Shown: positions 25,194-34,083 of the stretch, piece after piece
Layout: the number at the start of each line of letters is the position of its first letter
Position numbering within the stretch: position 1 is the first letter of the stretch
Source: Rhodopseudomonas palustris
GTDB lineage: Bacteria; Pseudomonadota; Alphaproteobacteria; Rhizobiales; Xanthobacteraceae
Reading direction: 5' to 3'
DNA length: 64,000 nt
NCBI RefSeq assembly: GCF_034479375.1
Contig: NZ_CP140155.1
Span: 3,882,501-3,946,500 of the forward strand
Program-made: the position numbers and the translations under genes
Notes under the pieces: generated by a model
What the model saw: the letters and a program-made list of their open reading frames with translations, nothing else
Databases searched by the model: none
Told to the model about the DNA's origin: nothing

Positions 25194-28100
25194 TTACTCC
25201 TTGCGGGCGGCGGAGAGTTGCTCCTTCAGCGCCGCGAGCTTGGCGAACGGTGAGTTCGGATCGATCGGCCGATCGCGTTCGCGCGGCGGCGCGCTGGAAT
25301 GCACCTGCCGATGCGAACCGCCGCCCTGATTGTCGCGGCCGCCCTTCGGCCCGCCCTTGAACTTGTCCTGCTTGTCGCCACGCCCCTTGAAACGCTCACG
25401 CGGCGGACGGCCTTCGCCGGCGGCCTGAGCCGGCGCACCCTCGCCCTCGCGACGATCGCGACGGAAATCGCCACCGCCCTTGCGGTCGCCACGCCGGCCA
25501 CCGCCGGGACGATCGCGCTTCGCCTCACCGGCCTCGCCTTCCGCCGGAGCGGCAGCCTGGCCGCCCTGCTGCGGACGATGGCGCTGGCGATTACGATCGG
25601 GACGGGCCCGATGCTCGTCCGAACGCCCACCCGGGCGCCAGACTTCGACCATCTCGGGCTCGGCGGGCGCGGCCGTTTCGGCAGCGACGGCAGCGCTCCC
25701 GGCGGGAGCCTCGTCAGCCGCGGCGGATTCGGTCGCGGGGGCGTCCGATTCGGCTGCTTCTCGCGGCGCTGCGTCAGCCGTTGGTTCAGCCGATTGCTCC
25801 GCCGATCCTTCAGCCGATTCCTGGGGCGCGACGGGTTCTTGCGGCGTATCGGCCGCAGCAGACTCGGCTGCCGATTCAGCAACGGGCTCGGATGGCTCGG
25901 CCACCGGGGACTGCTCGGCCACCGGCGACTCGGCCGACTCGGCGACCGGCTCCGATGCCGGCTCGCTGACGGCCGCGTCCTGATCGGAGGTCTGATCCGC
26001 GACCTCGGCGACGTCACCTGCCTCGGCCGTCGCCGCCGGTTCGAACGCAATCGCGCCGGCCAGAATGGCGTGGTCTTCGGCCGACAGCCCGGTGTCGCCG
26101 GCCCCATCGGCGGCAGCCGCAGCCTCCGGCGCCGTCTCCGTGACCGTCTCTGCGGCTTTGGGCTGCGGCGGCGGGGCCGGCCGCTTCTCCATCCGGTAGC
26201 CGAGCGCGCGCAGGATCGAGGCGAAATCTTCGCCGGCCGAGCCGGTGAGCGATGTCATCGCCTGCGTCACCACGAAGCTGCGGCCGTCGAACGCACCCGC
26301 GGGCTTTTCGCCCGAGGTGCCTTCGCGCCAGGCCAGCGCCGGGCGGATCAGATCGGCGAGCCGTTCGAGGATATCGACCCGCACCGCGCGTTCGCCGCAC
26401 AGCCGGTAACCCAGCACACGATAGGCGTCGCGATCGAGCGCCTTGTCGACCGGGAAGGACGTGCGCCCGCTGCTGGCGAGATGCTGCGCGCCGGACAGCG
26501 CCGACATGTCGACATTGTCGAGCTTCTGCGCCCACAGCAGCGAGGCGAGCGCGCGCGCCGCCGGCTTCAGCAGCGACGGGACGTAGATGTGATAGGCGCC
26601 GAACCGCACGCCGTATTTGCGCAAGGTGGCGCGCGACGGCTGGTCGAGATCCTTCATCTCGGCGGCGATCTTGGCGCGCTCGATCACGCCGAGCGATTCG
26701 ATGAGCTGGAAGGCGATGCCGCGGCCGATGCCGGTGATGTCCTCGGCCTTGCCCAGTTCGAACAGCGGCCCGAGGATCTTCTCGATGTGGGTCTTGAGCC
26801 AGAGGTCGAGCCGGGTCTGCACTGCTTCGCGCGGCGCGCCGGCCAGACGATCGTCGGCGATGATGCGCAGCCGCGGCCGCAGCACGTCGTCGGCGCCGAC
26901 CAGCCGCGCCACCGCGTCGCCGGTCCAGCGCACCGTGCCGTCCGAGGTCAGCACGAATTGCTCGTCGGGCGCGCTGGAGAGCTTCTCGGCGCGCTGTTCG
27001 ATCTCGCCGGCCAGAGCCTTCTGCGCGGTCGCCTGCAAGGCCTTCGCGTCGGATCCCGCTTCGGCGGCGTCGGGCGCGAATGTGAAGCCGTCGAGACGAC
27101 CGATCACATGCCCTTCGACGATCACCTCGCCGGTCTTCCCAATTTCCGTATTCAGCATCGTGTTTTCCCGCAGGCGGCGCATCAATACACTGGTCCGACG
27201 ATCTACGAAACGCTCCGTGAGGCGTTCGTGCAACGCATCAGACAATTTATTTTCGATGTCGCGCGAAATGCCTTGCCAGTGTTCAGGATCGGCCAGCCAG
27301 TCGGCACGGTTGGCGACGAAAGTCCATGTCCGGATCTGCGCGATCCGTGCCGACAAGGTGTCGATGCCGCCGTCGGTCCGGTCGGCCTGCTCGACCTGCG
27401 CGGCGAACCAGCTATCCGGAATCCGGCCTTTCTGCATCAAGAACCGATACAGCGTCGTCACCAGTTCGGCATGGGCCGCCGGAGCGATCTTGCGATAGTC
27501 CGGAACCTGACAGACGTCCCATAGCCGCTCCACGGCGGCTGCGCCATGCGCCATCTCGCGCACCTCGGCGTCGCGGGCGGCGTGGTCGAGCACCCGGACG
27601 TCCTCGGCCACCGGCGCGCGGGTCAGCGCTTCGTGCCGCGGCGTCTCGGCCAGCGACACCTGCAGCGCGGCGACCGAGGCGAAATCCAGCGTGGAATTCC
27701 GCCATTGCAGCGTCTTCACCGTATCAAAGGTGTGGTTCTGCAAGGCATTGACCAGTTCGGGCTCGAACGGCGCGCAGCGCCCGGTGGTGCCGAAGGTGCC
27801 GTCGCGGGTGGCACGGCCGGCGCGGCCGGCGATCTGGGCGAATTCCGACGGATTGAGCCGGCGAAACTGATAGCCGTCGAACTTGCGGTCCGACGCAAAG
27901 GCGACGTGATCGACGTCGAGATTGAGCCCCATGCCGATCGCGTCGGTGGCGACCAGATAATCGACGTCGCCGGATTGAAACATCGCGACCTGGGCGTTGC
28001 GGGTGCGTGGCGACAGCGAACCCAGCACCACCGCGGCGCCGCCGTGCTGACGCTTGATCAGCTCGGCGATGGCGTAGACCTCGTCGGCCGAGAACGCCAC

Positions 28101-28655
28101 GATCGCGGTGCGGCGCGGCTGCCGCGTCAGCTTGCGGTCGCCGGCGAATTCGAGCTGCGACAGCCGCGGCCGGGTGACGATGCTGGCGCCCGGCAGCAGC
28201 CGCTCGATGATCGGCCGCATCGTCGCGGCGCCGAGCAGCAGCGTCTCGTCGCGGCCGCGCCGGCGCAGCAGGCGGTCGGTGAAGACGTGGCCGCGCTCCA
28301 GATCGGCGGCGATCTGGACCTCGTCCACCGCGAGAAACGAGACGTCGAGATCGCGCGGCATCGCCTCGACGGTCGACACCCAGAACCGCGCCTTCGGCGG
28401 CTTGATCTTCTCCTCGCCGGTCACCAGCGCCACCGCGTCCGGCCCGACCCGATCGACGATCTTGTTATAGACCTCCCGCGCCAGCAGCCGCAGCGGCAGA
28501 CCGATCAGCCCGGACGGATGCGCCACCATCCGTTCGATCGCCAGATGGGTCTTGCCGGTGTTGGTCGGGCCGAGCACCGCGGTGACGCCAGCGCCGGGTG
28601 CGCGATCATTGGTAAACGGCGCATTGGTAAACGGCGCGGAGAACGAGTGAGGCAT
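25194..28655 (-). CDS. Suv3-like DEAD/DEAH-type RNA helicase with long disordered tail
   Basis: A 1153-aa superfamily 2 helicase. Motifs: Walker A GPTNTGKTH (about 29-37), motif II as DEVQ (near 112), motif V-like ATDAIGMGLNL (near 237) and QIAGRAGRATRDG (near 272), all typical of mitochondrial Suv3 and its alphaproteobacterial relatives, which unwind RNA during decay. A middle region to about residue 810 is well structured. From about 815 to 1153 the sequence is low-complexity: first acidic with many AESA/EPVAES-type repeats, then strongly basic with Gly/Arg-rich runs (RPGGGRRGDRKGGGDFRRDRR), which suggests RNA binding by disorder. A tandem 15-bp duplication at 28608-28637 repeats residues NAPFT near the start. 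ATG at 28655. Confidence 0.88.
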   Translation of the reverse strand: MPHSFSAPFTNAPFTNDRAPGAGVTAVLGPTNTGKTHLAIERMVAHPSGLIGLPLRLLAREVYNKIVDRVGPDAVALVTGEEKIKPPKARFWVSTVEAMPRDLDVSFLAVDEVQIAADLERGHVFTDRLLRRRGRDETLLLGAATMRPIIERLLPGASIVTRPRLSQLEFAGDRKLTRQPRRTAIVAFSADEVYAIAELIKRQHGGAAVVLGSLSPRTRNAQVAMFQSGDVDYLVATDAIGMGLNLDVDHVAFASDRKFDGYQFRRLNPSEFAQIAGRAGRATRDGTFGTTGRCAPFEPELVNALQNHTFDTVKTLQWRNSTLDFASVAALQVSLAETPRHEALTRAPVAEDVRVLDHAARDAEVREMAHGAAAVERLWDVCQVPDYRKIAPAAHAELVTTLYRFLMQKGRIPDSWFAAQVEQADRTDGGIDTLSARIAQIRTWTFVANRADWLADPEHWQGISRDIENKLSDALHERLTERFVDRRTSVLMRRLRENTMLNTEIGKTGEVIVEGHVIGRLDGFTFAPDAAEAGSDAKALQATAQKALAGEIEQRAEKLSSAPDEQFVLTSDGTVRWTGDAVARLVGADDVLRPRLRIIADDRLAGAPREAVQTRLDLWLKTHIEKILGPLFELGKAEDITGIGRGIAFQLIESLGVIERAKIAAEMKDLDQPSRATLRKYGVRFGAYHIYVPSLLKPAARALASLLWAQKLDNVDMSALSGAQHLASSGRTSFPVDKALDRDAYRVLGYRLCGERAVRVDILERLADLIRPALAWREGTSGEKPAGAFDGRSFVVTQAMTSLTGSAGEDFASILRALGYRMEKRPAPPPQPKAAETVTETAPEAAAAADGAGDTGLSAEDHAILAGAIAFEPAATAEAGDVAEVADQTSDQDAAVSEPASEPVAESAESPVAEQSPVAEPSEPVAESAAESAAADTPQEPVAPQESAEGSAEQSAEPTADAAPREAAESDAPATESAAADEAPAGSAAVAAETAAPAEPEMVEVWRPGGRSDEHRARPDRNRQRHRPQQGGQAAAPAEGEAGEAKRDRPGGGRRGDRKGGGDFRRDRREGEGAPAQAAGEGRPPRERFKGRGDKQDKFKGGPKGGRDNQGGGSHRQVHSSAPPRERDRPIDPNSPFAKLAALKEQLSAARKE

Positions 28656-28965
28656 ATCGACTGGATTTCTGCGTCGCCGCGGTCAGATGTGTGTCACGTT
28701 GCGACGCCGCGGCGCACGCTGGTTAAGGTGTGGAACGAGTCCGGAACGAAACGCGGCCGAATCGGCAGACTCGCCGAGTCCCACAACGTTCGGTCGCAAC
28801 ATCTCGCGTTAGGCTGGACCTCCGCCACAAGATCAGGGGCAATCCGGAAGATCAACATACCGATCGACGGTCATGATCCCCGCTGCCATGCGTTCCGTGA
28901 TTCCGCAGTGAGTCAACAGGATTCGACTCGGGAGTCGCTCGACCGCGCCACAGCCGCCGGAGGCA
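28656..28965. other. Intergenic region upstream of the helicase gene
   Basis: 310 bp between the DUF3108 gene (stop) and the helicase (start), both on the minus strand. It should contain the helicase promoter; I cannot assign a -35/-10 pair with any confidence and see no gene or repeat. Confidence 0.45.
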
Positions 28966-29853
28966 CTATTGCGTCCGCGAGGCGGATTTGGGCGGAGTCG
29001 CCGTGGTGACGAACTGGGTCGCCTGCAGCACCGCATTGCCGAGCGGGGTCGGAATCTTCAGGCGGAACGGCACCAGCACCCGCGTCCCCGCGATCGGCGC
29101 CAGCCAGACTTCCATGTTGCGCTGCTCGGTCAGGTATTTGATCGCAGCGCGATCCGGGATGTAGCCGGACACCGGGGTGAAGTAGATTCCACAAACCAGC
29201 ACGGCGCCCTGATAGCCTTTTTCGGCCTTCACCATTTCGGTGCGCTTGTACTCCAGCCGCAGATCGTAGCGCATCCGGCCGTCGAAGATCGGCGTCGAGA
29301 TCCGGCACGAATCGGGAGCCATCAGATCGCCGGTGCCGGGCACGCGGAGAAACGATCCGGTCATCGGATCGACCACGCCGCGGCGATGCGCGTCGGTGAC
29401 CGGGATGCGGTCGGCATCCGGCGGCTGCTCCGGCTCGATCGAGGAGTCCTTGACGTTGCCGTTCGCCAGCGTGATCCGGATGGTCTCGATCTTCTTGGCG
29501 CTGGTCGTGGTCGCCTTGTAATTCATCGGCGCGAACTGGCCGTTGACGATGCGCCCCTGCGCCTCTCCGCTGCCGCTGCCGCGCGAAAACGCCTGCAGCA
29601 CGCCCGACGTCGCGCCGTTGGCGGCGGCGGCGTAACCGTCGTCGGTGATCTCGATGACCCAGGCGCCCTTGCCGACCTCGATGCCGGCGAGCGTGGCCTC
29701 GTACCGGGCGTCGAGTTTGCCCTGGGCCGCGGCGGGGCTCGACTCCGCCAGCCCGATCGCCAAAAGGCCCGCCAGCAGACTTGCCGGCAGCCGGGGCCGC
29801 AGCAGGGGAGCGATGGCGGTCCGACGAGTTGCGAAGCTGACGGGAATGTTCAC
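28966..29853 (-). CDS. DUF3108 domain-containing exported protein
   Basis: A 295-aa exported protein with a signal-like hydrophobic stretch (LLAGLLAIGLAESSPAAA, residues about 25-43). The rest is beta-rich and matches the DUF3108 pattern, beginning DARYEATLAGIEVGKGAWVIEITDDG and including NPxTGSFL-like DPMTGSFLRVPG, FDGRMRYDLRLEY and VWLAPIAGTRVLVPFRLKIPTPLG near the end. The start is the GTG at 29853 with AGGA nine nt upstream; it places the signal at the right distance. DUF3108 proteins sit in the periplasm, and some are linked to envelope lipid or polysaccharide handling, but no function is assigned. Divergent from rpmB. Confidence 0.82.
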   Translation of the reverse strand: MNIPVSFATRRTAIAPLLRPRLPASLLAGLLAIGLAESSPAAAQGKLDARYEATLAGIEVGKGAWVIEITDDGYAAAANGATSGVLQAFSRGSGSGEAQGRIVNGQFAPMNYKATTTSAKKIETIRITLANGNVKDSSIEPEQPPDADRIPVTDAHRRGVVDPMTGSFLRVPGTGDLMAPDSCRISTPIFDGRMRYDLRLEYKRTEMVKAEKGYQGAVLVCGIYFTPVSGYIPDRAAIKYLTEQRNMEVWLAPIAGTRVLVPFRLKIPTPLGNAVLQATQFVTTATPPKSASRTQ

Positions 29854-30199
29854 CAAGGGGGTCCTGCCTGCGGGCGCGCCATTCAACCGATCTTGAAACC
29901 AACCGATCTTGAAACCGAGCTCGCAACCGATCCTGTCGAAAACCGCGAACCGATCCGAACCAACCGTTTCGGAACCGAATGAGTCGTTTATATGGTTGTA
30001 GATCGTTGCCGGGACATGGCAAATCAAGGCTCGGCGCCGGGCTCGAGAGTTCCATTCGCGCGCCAAAATCGACCGCAGAGGCGGCGCCAGCTTGACGCTG
30101 GACGCGCGTCCGCCTATACGTCCGCGGTTCCTGAAATGGACGTCGATAGACCCCCCGCGCCTGCCCGTGGGCTGGCGGGGATGACAGAGGATTTCCGCC
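29854..30199. other. Divergent intergenic region between DUF3108 and rpmB
   Basis: 346 bp holding promoters for both genes, the direct repeats at 29884-29975, and a GC-rich inverted repeat (CCCCGC...GCGGGG, roughly 30153-30180) shortly before rpmB that may fold in the mRNA leader. No gene seen. Confidence 0.55.
29884..29975. repeat. Iteron-like direct repeats upstream of the DUF3108 gene
   Basis: The 16-bp unit CAACCGATCTTGAAAC is repeated exactly in tandem (29884-29899, 29900-29915), followed by related copies starting at 29924 (CAACCGATCCTG), 29947 (GAACCGATCCGAAC) and 29961 (CAACCGTTTCGGAAC). They begin about 30 bp upstream of the GTG start and could be binding sites for a regulator or a degenerating repeat array. 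Confidence 0.75.
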
Positions 30200-30505
30200 A
30201 TGTCCCGGCGCTGCGAACTGACCGCCAAGGGTGTCCAGACCGGCCACAAGGTCAGCCACTCGAATATCAAGACCAAGCGGCGCTTTCTGCCCAATCTGGT
30301 CAACGTCACCTTCCTGTCCGACGCGCTCGGCCGCCCGGTGCGGCTGCGGGTGTCGACCAACGCGCTGAAGAGCGTCGATCATCGCGGCGGCCTCGATGCC
30401 TACCTGCTCAAGGCCAGCATCGCCGAGCTGTCGCCGAAAGCGGCCGAGCTGAAGCGCGCGATCGCCAAGAAGAAACAGGGCGAGCCGGCTGCAGCCGCGA
30501 GCTGA
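30200..30505 (+). CDS. rpmB: 50S ribosomal protein L28
   Basis: A 101-aa ribosomal protein bL28 of the large subunit. It begins [22 protein letters not shown], includes [12 protein letters not shown] and a C-terminal [12 protein letters not shown] tail, and has the length usual in alphaproteobacteria. Only a single Cys is present, so no zinc-ribbon. AGAGGA lies about 8 nt before the ATG. A good terminator follows at 30542-30568, so it is probably transcribed alone. Confidence 0.97.
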   Translation: MSRRCELTAKGVQTGHKVSHSNIKTKRRFLPNLVNVTFLSDALGRPVRLRVSTNALKSVDHRGGLDAYLLKASIAELSPKAAELKRAIAKKKQGEPAAAAS

Positions 30506-30863
30506 TCGGCCGCTGTTTTAGCATTCCGAAATGTCCGGACGGCCGGGTTCGAAAGACCCGGCTGTTTTCGCATGCGTGGATGTCGTCGCGCCGGTGGCCG
30601 GAGCCGGCGGCCGGCCGCACGCTGCCGACGGACGCTCGATGCCTCCTCTCGGGTCCGGTTTCGCCCTGGATTGTCCGTGGGTCCATCCTTAGACGAATCT
30701 CGTAGTTTACCGAGGTGACGTATCGGCCGGACACACGCACAAGCTGTCAAGCTGTCGACCAGCCAACCTGTCGGACCGTATATACCGTACATCATGTCCC
30801 CGAGGCCGCGCCCGATCTGGTTTGACGGCGGCGGCGATGACCCCCCGCATCGCAGAGGTCGCG
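30506..30863. other. Intergenic region between rpmB and the hybrid kinase
   Basis: 358 bp containing the rpmB terminator and then the presumed promoter of the kinase gene. Direct repeats of AAGCTGTC are visible near 30738-30755. No other gene is supported. Confidence 0.5.
30542..30568 (+). terminator. Intrinsic terminator after rpmB
   Basis: Stem GCCGGGT/ACCCGGC with a 7-nt loop (30542-30562) followed by TGTTTT, 36 bp after the rpmB stop. Confidence 0.88.
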
Positions 30864-33800
30864 ATGAAGCTCTCGACCCGCCTGACGCTGGCGATGGTGG
30901 CGCTGGTCCTGGTGACCACGGCGGTACTCGGCTTCCTGAACTACCGCAGCATCGTCGAAATGGTCATGCCGCGCGCATTGCTGCAGTTGCAGACGCGCTC
31001 GCAGCTCCATGCGCTGCTGATGGATGCGTATCTGCGCGGCACGCGCGCGGACGCGGTCAGTGCGCAGGCCTCCGCCGCCCTCCGCGACTTGCTCGCCAAT
31101 CGCGGCCGCACCAGCGACGGCTCCGGCGAGGCGCCACCGGACTGGCGCCGACGAATCGAGGATCGCTTCGCGGCAGAACTGGTCGGAAAGCCGAATTGCG
31201 ACATCCTGCGCATCCTCGGGACCGATGACGGCGGCCGCGAGCTGGTGCGGGTCGACCGCCTGGGCCCGAACGGCACGATCCGCGCGACGCCGGCGTCGCA
31301 GCTGACACGCCGCGGCGACCGCGACTATTTCAAGGAAGGCATGGCGCTGCCGCCGCGCGAGTTAGCGATCTCCCGAATCGAACTGAACAAGACGGCGACG
31401 GGGCTGGAAATCCCCTACGTTCCTACCGTGCGCACGATGGCGCCGATCGACGCGGCCGACGGCACGCGGCTCGGCGTGCTGGTGATCAACACCAATCTGA
31501 CCGCGCTGTTCGAGCGGGTCCGGAACAGCGTCACCAACGGCAACCTGATCTACATCGTCAACGACGCCGGCGATTATCTGCTGCATCCCGACCGATCGCG
31601 CGAATTCGGATTCGATCTCGGCAAGCCCAGCCGCGTGCAGGACGATTTCCCGGCGTTCGCGGCATTGCTCGACGGCCAGGATACGACCCCGCGCGTGGTC
31701 GAGGATCGCACCGGGCAGCGTTTCGGTGCCGGCTGGGGCTGGGTACGTCTCGCCGACGGTCCGAAGATCGGCGTGATCGAGATGCGGCCGCATCAATCTC
31801 TGACCTCGGTGCAAACGGCGGTCCGCAATTCGACGCTGGCAGGCGGCGCGGTCGCCGTGCTGGCGGCGATGCTGATGGCGTTTCCACTGGCGAAGTCGCT
31901 GACCCGACCGCTGGTCCGGATCACCCGCTCGGTTCAGGCTTTCGCGCGCGGCGAGAAGTTCGAACTCGCGCCCGGCGGGGGTCAGGAAATCAAGCTGCTG
32001 GCCGAAGCCTTCGAGCAGATGACCAACGAAGCCGAGCGCAAGGCGATCGCCTTTGCGGAGGAGGCGGAAGAACGCAGCCGCCTCGCCGGGGTCCTGCAGA
32101 ACACCATCGACAACATGGTCGACCCGGTGCTGGTCGCGGACGCGCGCGGCATGGTGATGCTCACCAACCCCGCCGCGCGTCAGATGTTCGGGACGCTGTC
32201 CGGCGTCGGGCTGCTCAATACGACCCGCACGTTCGAACGCTACTTTCCCGACGGCAAGCCGCTGCCGCCGGACCAGTCCCCGCTGTTGCGGGCCTATCGC
32301 GGCGAGACCATCGTCGATTTCGAGTTCGTCGTGCAGCCGAGCAAATCGAGCCGCCGATCCTACCTGATCGCGAACGGCCGGCCCTTGCGCAGCGAGACCG
32401 GCGACATCCAGGGCGCGGTGATGGTGTATCACGACATCACCCAGACCAAGAAGGCCGAGGAGGCGCTGCGCCGCAGCGAGCAGATGGCGCGGGCGATCGT
32501 CGACACCGCGCTCGACGCCTTCGTGCAGATCGACGCGCTCGCGACGATCACCGAGTGGAGCCCGCACGCCGAGGAGATGTTCGGCTGGCCGCGCACCGAG
32601 GCGATCGGCAGCAACGTCTTCGAACTGATCATTCCGCCCGACCAGTTCGACCAGCGGACCGAGGAGTTCCGGCGGTTCGCGTCGACGCTCGGCCGCGACA
32701 GCTCCGGCTTCCGCGTCGAGATCGAAGCGATCCGCAAGGACGGCACGCCGATCCCGATCGAGGTCGCGATGACCGCTTTGTATCGCGACGGCAGCTTCGT
32801 CATCAACGCATTCCTGCGCGACCTGACCTCGAAGATCGCCTTCGAGGAGCAGCTCCGCCAGTCGCAGAAGATGGAGTCGATCGGGCAACTCACCGGCGGC
32901 ATCGCGCACGACTTCAACAACATGCTGACGGTGATCACCGGCACCATCGACATCATCAGCGACGGCGTCGCCGACCAGCCGCATCTGGCCAACATCGCCA
33001 AGCTGATCAGCGAGGCGGCCGATCGCGGCGCGGAGCTGACGCGGCTCCTGCTCGCCTTCGCCCGCAAGCAACCGCTGCGGCCGGACGACACCGACGTCAA
33101 CGCGCTGGTCGCCGGGCTGCAGAGCCTGCTTCGGCCGACGCTCGGCGAACAGATCGAAGTGGAGACCGCGCTCGCGAGCAACGTCTGGCCGATCTACGTC
33201 GATCGCGGCCAACTCGAATCCGCGCTGGTCAATCTCGCGGTCAACGCCCGGGATGCGATGACGAACGGCGGCAAGCTGACGCTGGAGACCTGCAACATCG
33301 TCGTCGACCAGGAGTTCGCCAAGCGGCTGGGCAATGTCGAGATCGGCTCCTACGTGATGATCGCCATCACCGATTCGGGCTGCGGCATTCCCGAGGCGAT
33401 CCGCAGCAAGGTGTTCGATCCGTTCTTCACCACCAAGGACGTCGGAAAAGGCACCGGGCTCGGGCTGAGCATGGTGTACGGCTTCATCAAACAATCCGGC
33501 GGCCACATCACGCTGTACAGCGAGGAAGGCCTCGGCACCACGTTCCGGCTGTATCTGCCGCGCGCCACCGCCGACGTCGAACGCGAGGCGCCGGCGATCG
33601 CGGAGCAGGGCGCGATCGGCGGCACCGAAACCATCCTGGTCGTCGAGGACGACGCCATGGTGCGCAGCTATGTCAACGCCCAGCTCAAGAGTCTCGGCTA
33701 CACCACCCTGTCGGTCGGCAACGCCACGGCGGCGCTGTCGATCGGCGACAGCGGCACGCGATTCGACCTGCTGTTCACCGACGTGGTGATGCCGGGCCCC

Positions 33801-34067
33801 TACAACGGCGTGCAGTTGGCGGCGGAGATGGCCCGGCGGCGGCCCGGGCTGAAAGTGCTGTTCACCTCCGGCTATTCGGAGAACGCGCTGATCCACAACG
33901 ACCGGATCGATTCCGACATCCTGCTGCTGTCGAAGCCGTATCGGCGGACCGATCTCGCGCGCATGATCCGCCTCGCGCTGAGTTCGACCGGCGAATCCGA
34001 CTCCGGCGGCAAGGCGGCCGCGGAAACCGGCACGGCCTCCGGTGACGCGGTTCGGGCGACGAACTGA
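30864..34067 (+). CDS. Hybrid sensor histidine kinase/response regulator with periplasmic Cache and PAS domains
   Basis: A 1067-aa membrane sensor. Order of parts: membrane helix (8-28), periplasmic dCache-like sensor (about 30-320, with YFKEGMALPPRELAIS and VPTVRTMAPIDAADGTRLGVLVIN), second helix (325-347), HAMP (about 348-400), two PAS domains (about 415-535 and 540-660, the second ending HDITQ/DLTSK type), HisKA with the phospho-accepting His682 in GGIAHDFNN, HATPase (N box NARDAM near 797, G boxes DSGCGIPEAI and GKGTGLGLSMVYGF) and a C-terminal receiver with Asp973 in LLFTDVVMPG. The output partner is unknown; no separate response regulator is adjacent. The ATG at 30864 has AGAGG 7 nt before it; in-frame codons at 30822 and 30837 are alternatives. 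Confidence 0.9.
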   Translation: MKLSTRLTLAMVALVLVTTAVLGFLNYRSIVEMVMPRALLQLQTRSQLHALLMDAYLRGTRADAVSAQASAALRDLLANRGRTSDGSGEAPPDWRRRIEDRFAAELVGKPNCDILRILGTDDGGRELVRVDRLGPNGTIRATPASQLTRRGDRDYFKEGMALPPRELAISRIELNKTATGLEIPYVPTVRTMAPIDAADGTRLGVLVINTNLTALFERVRNSVTNGNLIYIVNDAGDYLLHPDRSREFGFDLGKPSRVQDDFPAFAALLDGQDTTPRVVEDRTGQRFGAGWGWVRLADGPKIGVIEMRPHQSLTSVQTAVRNSTLAGGAVAVLAAMLMAFPLAKSLTRPLVRITRSVQAFARGEKFELAPGGGQEIKLLAEAFEQMTNEAERKAIAFAEEAEERSRLAGVLQNTIDNMVDPVLVADARGMVMLTNPAARQMFGTLSGVGLLNTTRTFERYFPDGKPLPPDQSPLLRAYRGETIVDFEFVVQPSKSSRRSYLIANGRPLRSETGDIQGAVMVYHDITQTKKAEEALRRSEQMARAIVDTALDAFVQIDALATITEWSPHAEEMFGWPRTEAIGSNVFELIIPPDQFDQRTEEFRRFASTLGRDSSGFRVEIEAIRKDGTPIPIEVAMTALYRDGSFVINAFLRDLTSKIAFEEQLRQSQKMESIGQLTGGIAHDFNNMLTVITGTIDIISDGVADQPHLANIAKLISEAADRGAELTRLLLAFARKQPLRPDDTDVNALVAGLQSLLRPTLGEQIEVETALASNVWPIYVDRGQLESALVNLAVNARDAMTNGGKLTLETCNIVVDQEFAKRLGNVEIGSYVMIAITDSGCGIPEAIRSKVFDPFFTTKDVGKGTGLGLSMVYGFIKQSGGHITLYSEEGLGTTFRLYLPRATADVEREAPAIAEQGAIGGTETILVVEDDAMVRSYVNAQLKSLGYTTLSVGNATAALSIGDSGTRFDLLFTDVVMPGPYNGVQLAAEMARRRPGLKVLFTSGYSENALIHNDRIDSDILLLSKPYRRTDLARMIRLALSSTGESDSGGKAAAETGTASGDAVRATN

Positions 34068-34083
34068 CCGGGGCGGCGAATCC

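Noticed and set aside
31362..33896. An 844-codon open frame antisense to the hybrid kinase
   Set aside because: It mirrors the kinase in a shadow frame; all kinase motifs are on the plus strand.
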